A DNA stretch of 64,000 nt, taken from Nocardioides xinjiangensis (lineage in GTDB: Bacteria > Actinomycetota > Actinomycetes > Propionibacteriales > Nocardioidaceae). The stretch spans positions 1 through 64,000 of the forward strand of contig NZ_JAFMSY010000003.1 of NCBI RefSeq assembly GCF_017916455.1, written 5' to 3'. Of the stretch, positions 42,084-51,800 are shown one piece after another. Each line of letters starts with the position of its first letter. Position 1 is the stretch's first letter. A program made the position numbers and the translations under genes. The notes below the pieces were generated by a model. It had not been told where the DNA came from. It saw only the letters and a list, made by a program, of their open reading frames with translations, and made no database searches.

Positions 42084-42745
42084 GCGGTGTTCGTTACGGC
42101 GTACCTGACGCCCGAGGCCAGCACCGCGTCGCCGGCGACCGTGCCCGGCACCGGCACCGTGCCGTGCAGGAACGCGAAGGCGGGCGGCACCGTCCCGGTC
42201 AGCTCGGTGATCAGCCGCACCGGCTCGTGCACCTCCCGCTCGACGTCCTCGGCGGTGAGGATCTCGTCGGCGCCGGTGTGGTGCGCGGTGTGCGCCGCGA
42301 CGACGTGCCGCTCGGCGATCCGAGCGAGGTCGTCCCACGTCATCAGCCACGGGCCGTCGGGCTCGTCGGGGAGCAGGTCGATGGCGTGCGCCGCGGCGTA
42401 GTCGCGCTGCTGCTCGTGCGGGACGTCGAGGGCACCGGTCGGCGGGAGGAACCAGCCGGTCAGGCCGAGCTCCTCGAGGGCCGGCACGGCGACCGTGACG
42501 TGGTTGCGGTAGGCGTCGTAGAAGCACGGCACGAAGCCGGGTCGCTCGAGCCCCCAGTCGCCGGTCTCGACGAACCGGTCGAGGTGCTCGGGCAGCACCG
42601 GGTCGAACCGGGCGGCGTACCAGGCCAGCTCCGCCCGCAGCGTGGACCGGTCCGTGGCGGGGGTGTTGTGCCAGTTCACCACGCGCACGTAGCGACCCGC
42701 GGCGAAGGCGGCGCGCTGGCGGGCCGGCTCGAGGACGCCGCTCAC
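42062..42745 (-). CDS. Polysaccharide-deacetylase-fold (NodB-like) protein
   Basis: A 227-residue protein. The family segment 1, usually TFDDGY, reads PCFYDAYRN, keeping one aspartate. Segment 2 HTAHHTGADE keeps the two metal-binding histidines. EELGLTGWFLPPTG and FAFLHGTVPVPG fit the rest of the fold. A metal-dependent amide or ester hydrolase acting on a small N-acylated substrate is plausible. Start GTG 42745 follows AGGAGG and overlaps the upstream stop as GTGA. Its 3' end overlaps ycaO by 22 bases. Confidence 0.75.
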   Translation of the reverse strand: MSGVLEPARQRAAFAAGRYVRVVNWHNTPATDRSTLRAELAWYAARFDPVLPEHLDRFVETGDWGLERPGFVPCFYDAYRNHVTVAVPALEELGLTGWFLPPTGALDVPHEQQRDYAAAHAIDLLPDEPDGPWLMTWDDLARIAERHVVAAHTAHHTGADEILTAEDVEREVHEPVRLITELTGTVPPAFAFLHGTVPVPGTVAGDAVLASGVRYAVTNTAYVRIAD

Positions 42746-43107
42746 GACACCTCCTGCGGTCGAGCGTGCAGGTGGTGGTCGCTGAGCACGACGAGCACGT
42801 CGATGAGCTCGCGCCCTCCGCCGGTGAGGTCGGGGGCGTCCGGCGGCTCGTGCGCGGGTCGAGGGAAGCCGGCTCGGGCGAGTGCGTCGTGGTAGTGGTC
42901 GAACAGCTCCGCCAGGCGGGTGTCTGCCGGACGGGACGAGGCGCCCGGCTGGTCGCTGCTGCCACGGCCAGGGCGCGCGTCGACCACGGCGACGTACATC
43001 GCGATGCCCTCGCGCTCGAGGTCGGCGGCGCGGCAGGACGCCAGCGCCGCCAGGACGTCGCGCGCCGGTTCGGTGGCGAGGTCGTCGGGCAGGTCGGCGG
43101 GCAGCAC
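42742..43107 (-). CDS. Hypothetical protein coupled to the deacetylase-like gene
   Basis: A 121-residue acidic, soluble protein beginning MLPADLPDDLATEPARDV, with a central disordered Gly/Ser/Asp stretch and a C-terminal ELIDVLVVLSDHHLHARP. No family recognised. GTG 43107 lies six bases after CAGGCT, a possible -10 box. It overlaps the deacetylase-like gene by GTGA, so both are probably one operon. Confidence 0.6.
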   Translation of the reverse strand: MLPADLPDDLATEPARDVLAALASCRAADLEREGIAMYVAVVDARPGRGSSDQPGASSRPADTRLAELFDHYHDALARAGFPRPAHEPPDAPDLTGGGRELIDVLVVLSDHHLHARPQEVS

Positions 43108-43344
43108 GGCCCGAGCCTGTCACAGCGACGTCCTGGACCGAGCGCTCCGAGGCCGGCGCCGGCACGGAGCACTGCGAGCCGCGCCGCGCCGGGTCACCGC
43201 CGATGTGATCTGCGTAACTCCGCCGATCGCCGGACGTTGTGCCTGCCGGTGGCTCCCCCCGTGCCACCGGTCGTGGCCGGCCACCGCCGGCGCTCACGGC
43301 CCCGGCCGCCCGAACCCTCACGGGCGCCTCGAAAGGAACGACCG

Positions 43345-45975
43345 TTGCGCAAACCCTTGTCCCTCGTCCTCGCTCCGGTGCTGGCGAGCGTCTCCCTGGT
43401 GGGGATCGCCTCGACCTACTCCTCGCCGGCCCAGGCCAGCCCGGCCGACGACTACGTCGGCCCCTACTTCGGTGACGGCAACCTGCCGCCCGGCTGCATC
43501 AAGGACATGAGCCGGGACAACCCGGCCAACGTCTGCTACCACGGCAAGCTGGGCCTCAACGCCCTCGACTCCCCGCAGGTCGACGTGGCCATCCTGGTCC
43601 CGGCCTCCCCGACGGCGGAGCGCGACCTCCGGATCATGCGCCAGGCCGTCCAGTCCTGGGAGGGCGGCATCGACTACCTCTCCGACGAGATGGGCCTCGG
43701 CTGGCTCCGCGACGGGGTGGACTTCCACATCACCGTGGACACCATCGACCTCACCGGCGACGGCGGCGGCGAGCTCACGACGTACCCCCTCGTGGACCCG
43801 GAGATCGTGGTCATCGCCAGCAACCCGGCGGGCGGTCTCGGGATCGGCGTCGACCCGGTCTACCTCGGCGGCGAGCTGGGCATCGTGGACGAGGACGGCG
43901 TCCCGTGCCACAACGTGGAGAACCCCTTCGACCTCGACGCCTGGGAGATGCTCCCGGGGTTCGACTCCCACCACGAGACCCGCGGCGGGACGTACGTCGA
44001 GGACTGCGGCGGCAAGGGCGGCAACGTCTGCTTCTCCGTCAACGGCGCCATCGACCCGGTGCCCGGGAAGACCGACACGTTCTCGCTCTACGACCTCGTG
44101 CTCCACGAGACGGGCCACTGCCTGACCCTGGGCCACGTCGGTGACGGGGCCGAGGGCGAGTGGGGCCCGGTCCCCACCACCGACATCATGGCGTACAGCG
44201 CCGATCCGGTGGGCCAGAACAAGTGCGTCTCGACCCTCAACGTCGAGGCCTTCGCGGTCCGGATGAGTCGCTACCTCGACGTCGACGGCGACGGCACGGT
44301 CACCGCGGCCGACCGCCTCGAGCCCAACGACGCCGCCGGGGACGGGGCCAACCCGTTCCAGGTCCAGCACCCCGACGACCACCTCTACGCGTCCTCGACC
44401 GGCTCCGTGTGGGACTGCCCGCAGCCGGACCTCGGCCTGGTCCCGGGCGACCCGGTGGACTTCTCGCCGGAGCCGGAGGAGACCAGCACCCCGGTGCTGA
44501 CCCTCAGCAGTCCCGAGCACGGGGCGGAGACGGCGGACGGCCGGCTGCAGGTGGCCGGCACCGTGGAGCGACGCCCCCTCGACGGTCCGCCGACCTCCGC
44601 GAGCGCCTCCCACGACGACGCCGACGGTGACTCGCTCACGCCGGTCACCGACATCGCGAACGTGCAGGTGGAGGTCACCGACCTCGACGTGGTCGCCACG
44701 GTGAAGGTCGACCAGCTCTGGCCGGAGGGCGTCGTCGGGCTCCCGAAGTACGGGGTGAGCATCGACGGCCGCGAGATCGAGTCGACGATCCCCGACCCGC
44801 GCAACCCCGCCACGGTGGTCACCTACGACCACTCCATGGAGACCGAGCTGCCCAGCGAGTGGTCGGAGTGGGACGCGACGGCCGGCACCGTCACCTTCCG
44901 CATCCCGCGCAGCTACCTCGCCGGCGCCAAGGTCACCGCGCCGTACGACGTCTTCGCGCTGACCAGCTACCGCGCGCCGACGAACATGTGGACCGTCGTG
45001 GCCGACGACCGCGCACCGGACGAGGGAGGCATCGGCGTGGCCGCCCCGGCGGGCGTGCAGCCCGCCGCCACGACCACCGCCTCCTCCGGGACGAGCGGCG
45101 GCACCACCGGCGGCGCCGTCCTCGACACCGTCGACCTCCAGCGCGCGGGGGGCAACACGTTCGTGGTCACCGACAGCACCCTCGGCGTGACCGGCGGACC
45201 CGGGCACCGCTTCGCCCTCCCCGTGCCGGAGAAGAGCACGGTCGAGCTGCTGATGACCTGGCCCGACGCCAGCGACCTCGACATGGTCGTGACCGGTGCG
45301 GCGTCGGGCTCGGCGGCCACCGCGGGTCAGCCCGAGCGGCTCGTCCTGCAGGACGTGCAGGGCACGCTCGACATCACGGTCGACCCCTACCTCGTCGTGG
45401 GCGTGCCGTCGACGACCTACACGCTGCAGGCCACGATCGTGCCCAGCGGTCCCGCAGAGGGCGAGACGCCCGTGGACACCGACGGTGACGGCGTCGCCGA
45501 CGGCGACGACGCGTGCCCGGACGTGGCCGCGCCGGGGAGCACCGGGTGCCCGGTGCCGTCCGACGAGACGGTCACCGTCTTCGTCGACGGGGTCGAGGCG
45601 GCGAGCGAGGAGGTCGAGTCCAGCAACGGACCCGACACCTTCGCGATCGACGTCACGGTGCCGGCGGGGGCCCGCGAGGTCCGGACCGTGTGGATGCAGG
45701 ACGACGAGGTCCTCGCCACCGACGTGCGCACCGTCGTCCACACCGCGCCCGGCACGGACCGGGACGGGGACGGTGTCGCGGACTCGCGCGACAACTGCCT
45801 CAAGCAGCCCAACCCGGGTCAGGCCGACCTGGACCGCGACGGGCAGGGCGATGCGTGTGACACCGACATCGACGGCGACGGGCACTCCAACGCCAAGGAG
45901 CGGTCGCAGGGCACGGACCCCTACGACGCCACCTCCTACCCCGGCAGGAAGACGCGCGTCGGCCTCGGTCGGTAG
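43345..45975 (+). CDS. Large secreted metzincin-like metalloprotease with thrombospondin-3 repeats
   Basis: An 876-residue exported protein starting at TTG 43345, preceded by AAAGGA and giving a clear signal peptide (LRKPLSLVLAPVLASVSLVG, cleavage near AQA-SP). The catalytic domain (about 45-320) has HETGHCLTLGH (His254, Glu255, His258, His264) and a Met-turn-like DIMAYS, as in matrixins, but the central glycine of the HExxHxxGxxH motif is threonine (Thr261). The middle part (about 390-690) looks like beta-sandwich domains. A thrombospondin type 3 tail follows (DTDGDGVADGDDACPD, DRDGDGVADSRDNC, DTDIDGDGHSN), which binds calcium. It has no sorting signal, so it is probably released. Confidence 0.88.
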   Translation: MRKPLSLVLAPVLASVSLVGIASTYSSPAQASPADDYVGPYFGDGNLPPGCIKDMSRDNPANVCYHGKLGLNALDSPQVDVAILVPASPTAERDLRIMRQAVQSWEGGIDYLSDEMGLGWLRDGVDFHITVDTIDLTGDGGGELTTYPLVDPEIVVIASNPAGGLGIGVDPVYLGGELGIVDEDGVPCHNVENPFDLDAWEMLPGFDSHHETRGGTYVEDCGGKGGNVCFSVNGAIDPVPGKTDTFSLYDLVLHETGHCLTLGHVGDGAEGEWGPVPTTDIMAYSADPVGQNKCVSTLNVEAFAVRMSRYLDVDGDGTVTAADRLEPNDAAGDGANPFQVQHPDDHLYASSTGSVWDCPQPDLGLVPGDPVDFSPEPEETSTPVLTLSSPEHGAETADGRLQVAGTVERRPLDGPPTSASASHDDADGDSLTPVTDIANVQVEVTDLDVVATVKVDQLWPEGVVGLPKYGVSIDGREIESTIPDPRNPATVVTYDHSMETELPSEWSEWDATAGTVTFRIPRSYLAGAKVTAPYDVFALTSYRAPTNMWTVVADDRAPDEGGIGVAAPAGVQPAATTTASSGTSGGTTGGAVLDTVDLQRAGGNTFVVTDSTLGVTGGPGHRFALPVPEKSTVELLMTWPDASDLDMVVTGAASGSAATAGQPERLVLQDVQGTLDITVDPYLVVGVPSTTYTLQATIVPSGPAEGETPVDTDGDGVADGDDACPDVAAPGSTGCPVPSDETVTVFVDGVEAASEEVESSNGPDTFAIDVTVPAGAREVRTVWMQDDEVLATDVRTVVHTAPGTDRDGDGVADSRDNCLKQPNPGQADLDRDGQGDACDTDIDGDGHSNAKERSQGTDPYDATSYPGRKTRVGLGR

Positions 45976-46013
45976 CTCCCAGCCCGGCGCGTGACCCCAG
46001 GTCACGCCGGGTC

Positions 46014-46044
46014 GGCGGGCCGGTCCCCTCGGGGCCGGCCCGCC
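46014..46044. terminator. Strong hairpin after the metalloprotease gene
   Basis: GGCGGGCCGGTCCCC (46014-46028) pairs with GGGGCCGGCCCGCC (46031-46044) with one bulged T and a two-base loop. A second hairpin, CCGGCGCGTGACC (45984-45996) with GGTCACGCCGG (46000-46010), lies just before it. Together they look like a T-tract-free terminator. Confidence 0.65.
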
Positions 46045-46120
46045 ATCGGCCAGCGGCTCCACGACGCGCCGGCCGATCGTCCCGCCCATCGACCCACGCG
46101 GTCCCGAGAGAGGCCCCACC

Positions 46121-46591
46121 GTGAGCTCGTCCAGAGGCGCTGCACGACGCAGCGGCGACCCGAGCAGGCGCACCGCCGCGTCCGGCCCCCCGGTCCGCAG
46201 GAGCAGGCACCTCGTGGTGCTGGCCGCGGCGCTCGTCACCGCCGCGACCCTGTGTGCGCTCGCCCTGGTGGCGGTGCAGACCGAGGAGGGCGAGACCCGG
46301 CCGGGCACCGAGGCCCGCCAGCACGCCGAGGCGGCCTGCGAGCTGACCACCAGGGCCGGCGAGGCGGCGGAGTCGGGACAGGAGCGGAGGAGGGCGCGCT
46401 ATGCCGCCTCCGTGCTCCTGCTCGACTGGGCGATCATCGAGTCCGGGCGGGCGGCCGAGTCCGACGCCGCGCTCGGCGACCTCGACGCAGCCCTCGAGGC
46501 CGCCCACGCCGCCGGTCACGCGAGGGACCCGGACGGCTGGCGGACCGCCATGCGCGCGGCCCTCGCCGAGTGCGGGGCGGCGCTGGGCTGA
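46121..46591 (+). CDS. Hypothetical single-pass membrane protein
   Basis: A 156-residue protein: basic N terminus ([14 protein letters not shown]), one membrane segment (about 30-52, [22 protein letters not shown]) and an alanine/glutamate-rich helical extracytoplasmic domain with two cysteines (ACELTTR and LAECGAAL). GTG 46121 is the start. No family recognised. It could be exported with the metalloprotease upstream, but the strong hairpin between them argues for separate transcription. Confidence 0.65.
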   Translation: MSSSRGAARRSGDPSRRTAASGPPVRRSRHLVVLAAALVTAATLCALALVAVQTEEGETRPGTEARQHAEAACELTTRAGEAAESGQERRRARYAASVLLLDWAIIESGRAAESDAALGDLDAALEAAHAAGHARDPDGWRTAMRAALAECGAALG

Positions 46592-46616
46592 GCCTGCGGC
46601 TCGACGCCCACCCCTT

Positions 46617-46661
46617 GGCAACACCTGCGCTCAGCGGGCGCAGCCACTGACAACTGTTGCC
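46617..46661. promoter_or_regulatory. Inverted repeat upstream of arcC
   Basis: GGCAACA (46617-46623) and TGTTGCC (46655-46661) form an inverted repeat with 31 bases between arms, and the second half lies in the local palindrome CAACTGTTG (46651-46659). Placed 25-75 bases before the -10 box, it is a candidate operator, possibly shared with hyuA. Confidence 0.4.
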
Positions 46662-46686
46662 GGTGGGGGACCCCGCGCACGATCAC

Positions 46687-46698
46687 TAGGGTCGCCGC
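46687..46698 (+). promoter_or_regulatory. Leaderless -10 box, arcC
   Basis: TAGGGT (46687-46692) ends exactly six bases before the ATG of the carbamate kinase gene. Confidence 0.65.
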
Positions 46699-47643
46699 AT
46701 GAGGGTCCTGCTCGCGCTCGGCGGCAACGCCATGACGAACGCCGACGGGCGGGCGCGCCCGGAGGACCAGATCGCCGCCGCGCAGGTCGCCATGGCGGCC
46801 GTCGCCGGCCTCCTCGAGCACGACCACGAGGTCGTGGTCACCCACGGCAACGGCCCGCAGGTCGGCAACCTGCTCGTGAAGAACGAGCTCGCCGCCGGCG
46901 TCGTTCCGCCCGTGCCGCTGGACTGGTGCGGGGCGCAGACGCAGGCCACGCTCGGCTTCGTCCTGATGGACGCGCTCGACCGGGAGACGGCCGCGCGCGG
47001 GCTCGACCGGCGCAGCGCCGCGCTGGTCACCCGCACCGTCGTCGACGCCGACGACGAGGGCTTCACCCGACCCACCAAGCCGATCGGGCGCCACCTCACC
47101 GAGGCCGAGGCGAAGGTGCTCGTCGGCCACGGCGAGACCTGGGAGGACCGCGGCGAGAAGGGCTGGCGCCGCGTCGTCGCGTCCCCCGAGCCGCGCGAGA
47201 TCGTCGACGCCCCCGCCGTGCTCGCCCTCATCGAGGCGGGCTTCGTGGTGATCGCCAACGGCGGCGGCGGCATCCCGCACGTACGCCGCCCGGACGGCTC
47301 GCTCGCCGGCGTCGAGGCGGTCATCGACAAGGACCTCGGCGCCGCGCTGCTCGCCCGCACGACCGGCGCCGACGTGCTCGTCGTCGCCACCGACGTGCCG
47401 CACGCGGTGGTCCGCTGGGGCGAGCCCGACGCGGAGCCGCTCGGCCGCCTCACCGTCGACCGGATGCGGGCGCACGCCGCCGAGGGGCACTTCGCGTCCG
47501 GGTCGATGGGCCCCAAGGTCGACGCGGTGTGCCGCTTCGTCGAGGCCACCGGCGGCACCGGCGTGATCACCAGTCTCGACCAGATCACCGCGGCGGTCAC
47601 CGGCGACGCCGGCACCGTCGTACTCCCCGTGGAAGCATCCTGA
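46699..47643 (+). CDS. arcC: Carbamate kinase
   Basis: A 314-residue amino-acid-kinase-family enzyme with ALGGNAMTN at the N terminus, [58 protein letters not shown] and a late [10 protein letters not shown]. It makes ATP from carbamoyl phosphate and ADP. No ornithine carbamoyltransferase or arginine deiminase gene is in the window. The neighbouring carbamoyl-producing candidates are the AllFGH operon and the ring-opening hydrolase 11 bases downstream, so it probably serves catabolism of an N-heterocycle. Confidence 0.94.
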   Translation: MRVLLALGGNAMTNADGRARPEDQIAAAQVAMAAVAGLLEHDHEVVVTHGNGPQVGNLLVKNELAAGVVPPVPLDWCGAQTQATLGFVLMDALDRETAARGLDRRSAALVTRTVVDADDEGFTRPTKPIGRHLTEAEAKVLVGHGETWEDRGEKGWRRVVASPEPREIVDAPAVLALIEAGFVVIANGGGGIPHVRRPDGSLAGVEAVIDKDLGAALLARTTGADVLVVATDVPHAVVRWGEPDAEPLGRLTVDRMRAHAAEGHFASGSMGPKVDAVCRFVEATGGTGVITSLDQITAAVTGDAGTVVLPVEAS

Positions 47644-47654
47644 AAGGAACCGCC

Positions 47655-48761
47655 ATGCCCAGCGCCATCGAAGTCCGCAAGGTCCCGATCCACTCGGTCG
47701 CCGACGCCTCCGAGCTGACGAAGCTCATCGACGACGGGGTCATCGCCGCCGACCGGGTGTTCGCCATCATCGGCAAGACCGAGGGCAACGGTGGCGTCAA
47801 CGACTACACGCGGATCATCGCCGACCGGGCCTTCCGCGAGGCGCTCGTGGCCAAGGGGGCCGATCCCGAGCAGGTCAAGGGCGTGCCGATCGTGTGGTCG
47901 GGCGGCACCGACGGCGTGATCAGCCCCCACGCGACGATCTTCGCGACCACCGACGTCCCCGAGGACGACCCGTCGCGCCAGGAGATGCGGCTCACCGCCG
48001 GCTTCGCCATGAGCGAGCCGATCCTCCCCGAGGAGATCGGCTACACCGCGATGATCGAGAAGGTCGCCGCCGGGGTGAAGGTGGCGATGGAGCGCGCCGG
48101 CATCACCGACCCGGCCGACGTCCACTACGTGCAGACCAAGACGCCGCTGCTGACCATCCACACCATCCGCGACGCCAAGTCCCGCGGGAAGAAGGTGTGG
48201 ACCGAGCACACCCACGAGTCGATGGACCTCTCCAACGGCGTCACCGGCCTCGGCATCGCCGTCGCGCTCGGCGAGATCGAGATGCCGACCGACGCCGACG
48301 TCATGCACGACCGCGACCTGTACTCCTCGGTGGCCTCGTGCTCCTCCGGCGTCGAGCTCGACCAGGCGCAGATCGTCGTCGTGGGCAACGCCACGGGGGT
48401 GGGTGGCCGCTACCGCATCGGCCACTCGGTGATGAAGGACGCCCTCGACGCCGACGGCATCTGGGAGGCCATCCGCTCAGCCGGCCTCGACCTGCCCGAG
48501 CGCCCGCGCACGAGCGACCTCGACGGCAGGCTCGTCAACGTCTTCCTCAAGTGCGAGGCCAGCCAGGACGGCATGGTCCGCGGCCGGCGCAACGCGATGC
48601 TCGACGACTCCGACGTCCACTGGCACCGCCAGATCAAGGCGTGCGTCGGCGGCGTCACCGCGGCCGTCACCGGCGACCCGGCCGTGTTCGTCTCCGTCTC
48701 CGCCGCCCACCAGGGTCCCGAGGGCGGCGGTCCGGTCGCCGCGATCGTCGACCTGGGCTGA
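47655..48761 (+). CDS. Ring-opening amidohydrolase (barbiturase/cyanuric acid hydrolase family)
   Basis: A 368-residue enzyme of the AtzD/barbiturase fold. This fold has three similar domains with paired Ser-Lys residues, and the visible pieces are [69 protein letters not shown], and ECASQDG-like [14 protein letters not shown] near the C terminus. It hydrolyses a cyclic imide such as barbiturate (to ureidomalonate) or cyanurate (to carboxybiuret). The start follows AAAGGA. Linkage to carbamate kinase, and the uracil-type permease and hydroxylase at 25-30 kb, favour barbiturate. Confidence 0.9.
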   Translation: MPSAIEVRKVPIHSVADASELTKLIDDGVIAADRVFAIIGKTEGNGGVNDYTRIIADRAFREALVAKGADPEQVKGVPIVWSGGTDGVISPHATIFATTDVPEDDPSRQEMRLTAGFAMSEPILPEEIGYTAMIEKVAAGVKVAMERAGITDPADVHYVQTKTPLLTIHTIRDAKSRGKKVWTEHTHESMDLSNGVTGLGIAVALGEIEMPTDADVMHDRDLYSSVASCSSGVELDQAQIVVVGNATGVGGRYRIGHSVMKDALDADGIWEAIRSAGLDLPERPRTSDLDGRLVNVFLKCEASQDGMVRGRRNAMLDDSDVHWHRQIKACVGGVTAAVTGDPAVFVSVSAAHQGPEGGGPVAAIVDLG

Positions 48762-48848
48762 TCGGGGCCAGCGGGACCGACCCGACACGCGCCCGCCGCT
48801 GCGCGGGACCGGCGGGACACTGTCGGTCCCTCGTGATGGGGTGTCACT

Positions 48849-51800
48849 GTGAGCACCCCGACCGTCCGCTACCGGCTCGTGCGCCCCGACCGCGAGGTCG
48901 TGGTGCCCGAGCTCGACGAGCACCAGCGGCGCGTGGTGGACCACGAGGGCGGCCCGCTCCTCGTGCTCGCCGGTCCGGGCACCGGCAAGACCACCACGCT
49001 GGTCGAGGCGATCGTCGACCGCATCGAGCGACGCGGGGCCTCGCCCGACTCGGTGCTGGCCCTGACGTTCTCGCGCAAGGCCGCCGAGCAGCTGCGCGAC
49101 CGGGTCACCGCGCGCGTGGCGCGCACGACGTCGGCGGCGTCCTGCTCGACGTTCCACTCCTTCGCCTACGCGCTCGTGCGCAAGTACGCCTTCGCCGAGC
49201 TCTACGAGGGGGCCATCCGGCTGCTGTCGGCTCCCGAGGCCGACGTGGTGCTGCGCGAGCTGCTCCGCGACAACCCCGAGTCAGTGGTGTGGCCCGAGCC
49301 CCTGCGGCGGGCGGCCGGCACCCGCGGCTTCGTCCGCGAGGTGCAGGCCGTCCTGGCGCGGGCGCGGGAGAAGGGACTCGACCCGGCCGGGCTGCGCGCG
49401 CTCGGCATCGAGCACGACCTGCCCGAGCTGGTCGCCGCGGGACTGTTCCTCGAGCAGTACCTCACGGTCCTGGACAACCTCGGCGCCACCGACTACTCCG
49501 ACCTGATCCGCCGCGCGGTCATCGAGGCGGAGGCCCACCGCGACGAGCTCCGCGCCCGGTGGCGCCACGTCTTCGTCGACGAGTACCAGGACACCGATCC
49601 CGGCCAGGTCGCGCTGCTGCGCGCCCTCGCCGGCGACGGCCGCGACCTCACGGTCGTCGGCGACCCGCACCAGTCGATCTACGGCTTCCGCGGCGCCGAC
49701 GTGCGCGGCATCCTCGACTTCCCCGCGAGCTTCCCCACCGCCTCCGGCGCCCCCGCCCCGGTCGTGGTCCTGCAGCGCACCCGACGGTTCGGTCCCCGGA
49801 TCCTCCTCGCCGCGGGGCGGGTGGCCCAGCGGCTCACCCTGACCGGCAGCATCGACGCCTCCGCCCGTGACGCGTTCCTCGCGCCCGAGGCCGTCCCGGG
49901 GCCGCAGGGTCCCGGCCGCGTGGAGGTCGTCACCTACGACACCGAGCGCGCCGAGGCCGAGCGGCTCGCCGACCTCCTCCGCCGCGCGCACCTCGAGGAC
50001 GGCATCGCCTGGGACCGGATGGCCGTGCTGGTCAGGTCGGGACGCACCAGCATCCCGCCCCTGCGGCGCGCCCTGGCCGCCGCCGGGGTCCCCGTCGAGG
50101 TCGCGTCCGACGACCTGCCCCTGGCGCGTGACCCGGCGGTGCTGCCGCTGCTCGACGCCCTGCGGGCGGTGGTCAACCTCGACAACGACGACCCCGACTC
50201 GCCCGACCACCTCGACCCCGGCCGCATCGAGTCACTGCTCCTCTCGCCGCTCGGCGGCCTCGACGCGTCCGACCTCCGCGCACTCGTGCGCCGCCTGCGC
50301 GCCCGCGAGAAGGAGGTGCCCGACGCCGCGGCCCGACGGACCTCCCGCGAGCTGCTGCGGCTGGCGGTCGTGGAGCTGGGCTTCCTCGACGGGCTCGACG
50401 GTCCCGACGTGCAGCGCGCCGCCGCGCTGGCGGACCTGCTGCGCGGTGGCGCGCGGATGCTGGCGCAGCGGGCCGGCGTGGAGGACGTGCTCTGGCACCT
50501 GTGGTCGTCGACGGCCTGGCCCCAGCGGCTCCGGCGGCAGGTCGAGGCAGGGGGCGCGGGAGCGCGCCGGGCGCACCGCGACCTCGACGCGGTCGTGGCC
50601 CTGTTCGACCTCGCGTCCCGCGCCGTCGACCAGCGCGACCACGTCGGGGTCGCGACCTTCTTCGCCAGCGTGGTGGCCCAGCAGCTGCCGGCCGACACGC
50701 TCGCCGAGCAGGGCGTGCGCGGCGCCGCCGTGCGGCTGCTCACGGCGCACCGCTCCAAGGGCCTGGAGTGGGACCTCGTCGTCGTCGCGCACGTGCAGCA
50801 GGAGGGCTGGCCCGACCTGCGCCGCCGCACGACGCTGCTCGGCGCCGACCGCATCGGCGTCGACGCGACCGGGCACCCCGACCTCGTCCCGCCCGTCACC
50901 ACCCGGGCGCTGCTGATGGAGGAGCGGCGCCTGTTCTACGTCGCCTGCACCCGGGCGCGGCGACGCCTCGTCGTGACCGCCGTGCGCTCACGGGAGGACG
51001 ACGGCGAGCAGCCCTCGCGCTTCCTCGAGGAGCTCGGGGTCACGATCGACCACCAGGACGGTCGCCCGCCGCGTCCGCTGTCCCTCGGGGGCCTCGTGGC
51101 CGAGCTGCGTCGCACCGCTGCCGACCCTGCCGTGTCACCCGCGCTCCGCGAGGCCGCGGCGCGACGCCTCGCCGCCCTCGCGGCCGAGGAGGCCGACGGC
51201 CGCCAGCTGGTGCCTGCCGCCGACCCGTCCACCTGGTGGGGCACCCGCAGCGCCACGCGGTCCGTGGCGCCGATCCGCGATCCCGACCGGCCGGTGCCGG
51301 TCTCTGCCAGCATGCTCGAGTCGATCCTGGTCTGCCCGGCCCAGTGGTTCTTCGAGCGAGAGGCCGGCGGCGTCTCGACGGTCCACCAGTCGGCCAACCT
51401 CGGCCAGGTGCTGCACGCCCTCGCCGAACGGGTCGCGGTCGGCGAGCTCGCCGCGGAGGTGGAGCCGCTCATGGCCGAGGTCGAGGCCGTCTGGGACCGG
51501 CTGGCGTTCCGCACCCCGTGGTCGCGCCAGCGCGAGCTCGCCCGGATCCGCAAGGCGGTGGCGCGCTTCGTGCAGTGGCACCTCGACAACCCCCGCGCCG
51601 TCCTCGGCGCCGAGCAGCGCTTCCAGAGCACGGTCGACGTCGACGGGCGCCCGGTGCTGCTCACGGGGTTCGCCGACCGCCTCGAGATCGACGACGCCGG
51701 TCGGGTCGTCGTCGTGGACTTCAAGAGCGCCCGCAGCGCGCCCACCGGTCCCGCCGTGGCCGGCAACCTCCAGCTCGCCCTCTACCAGTACGCCGTCGAC

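Noticed and set aside
40396..43107. RiPP biosynthetic cluster around ycaO
   Set aside because: No precursor peptide, E1 partner, dehydrogenase or peptidase is recognisable beside it.
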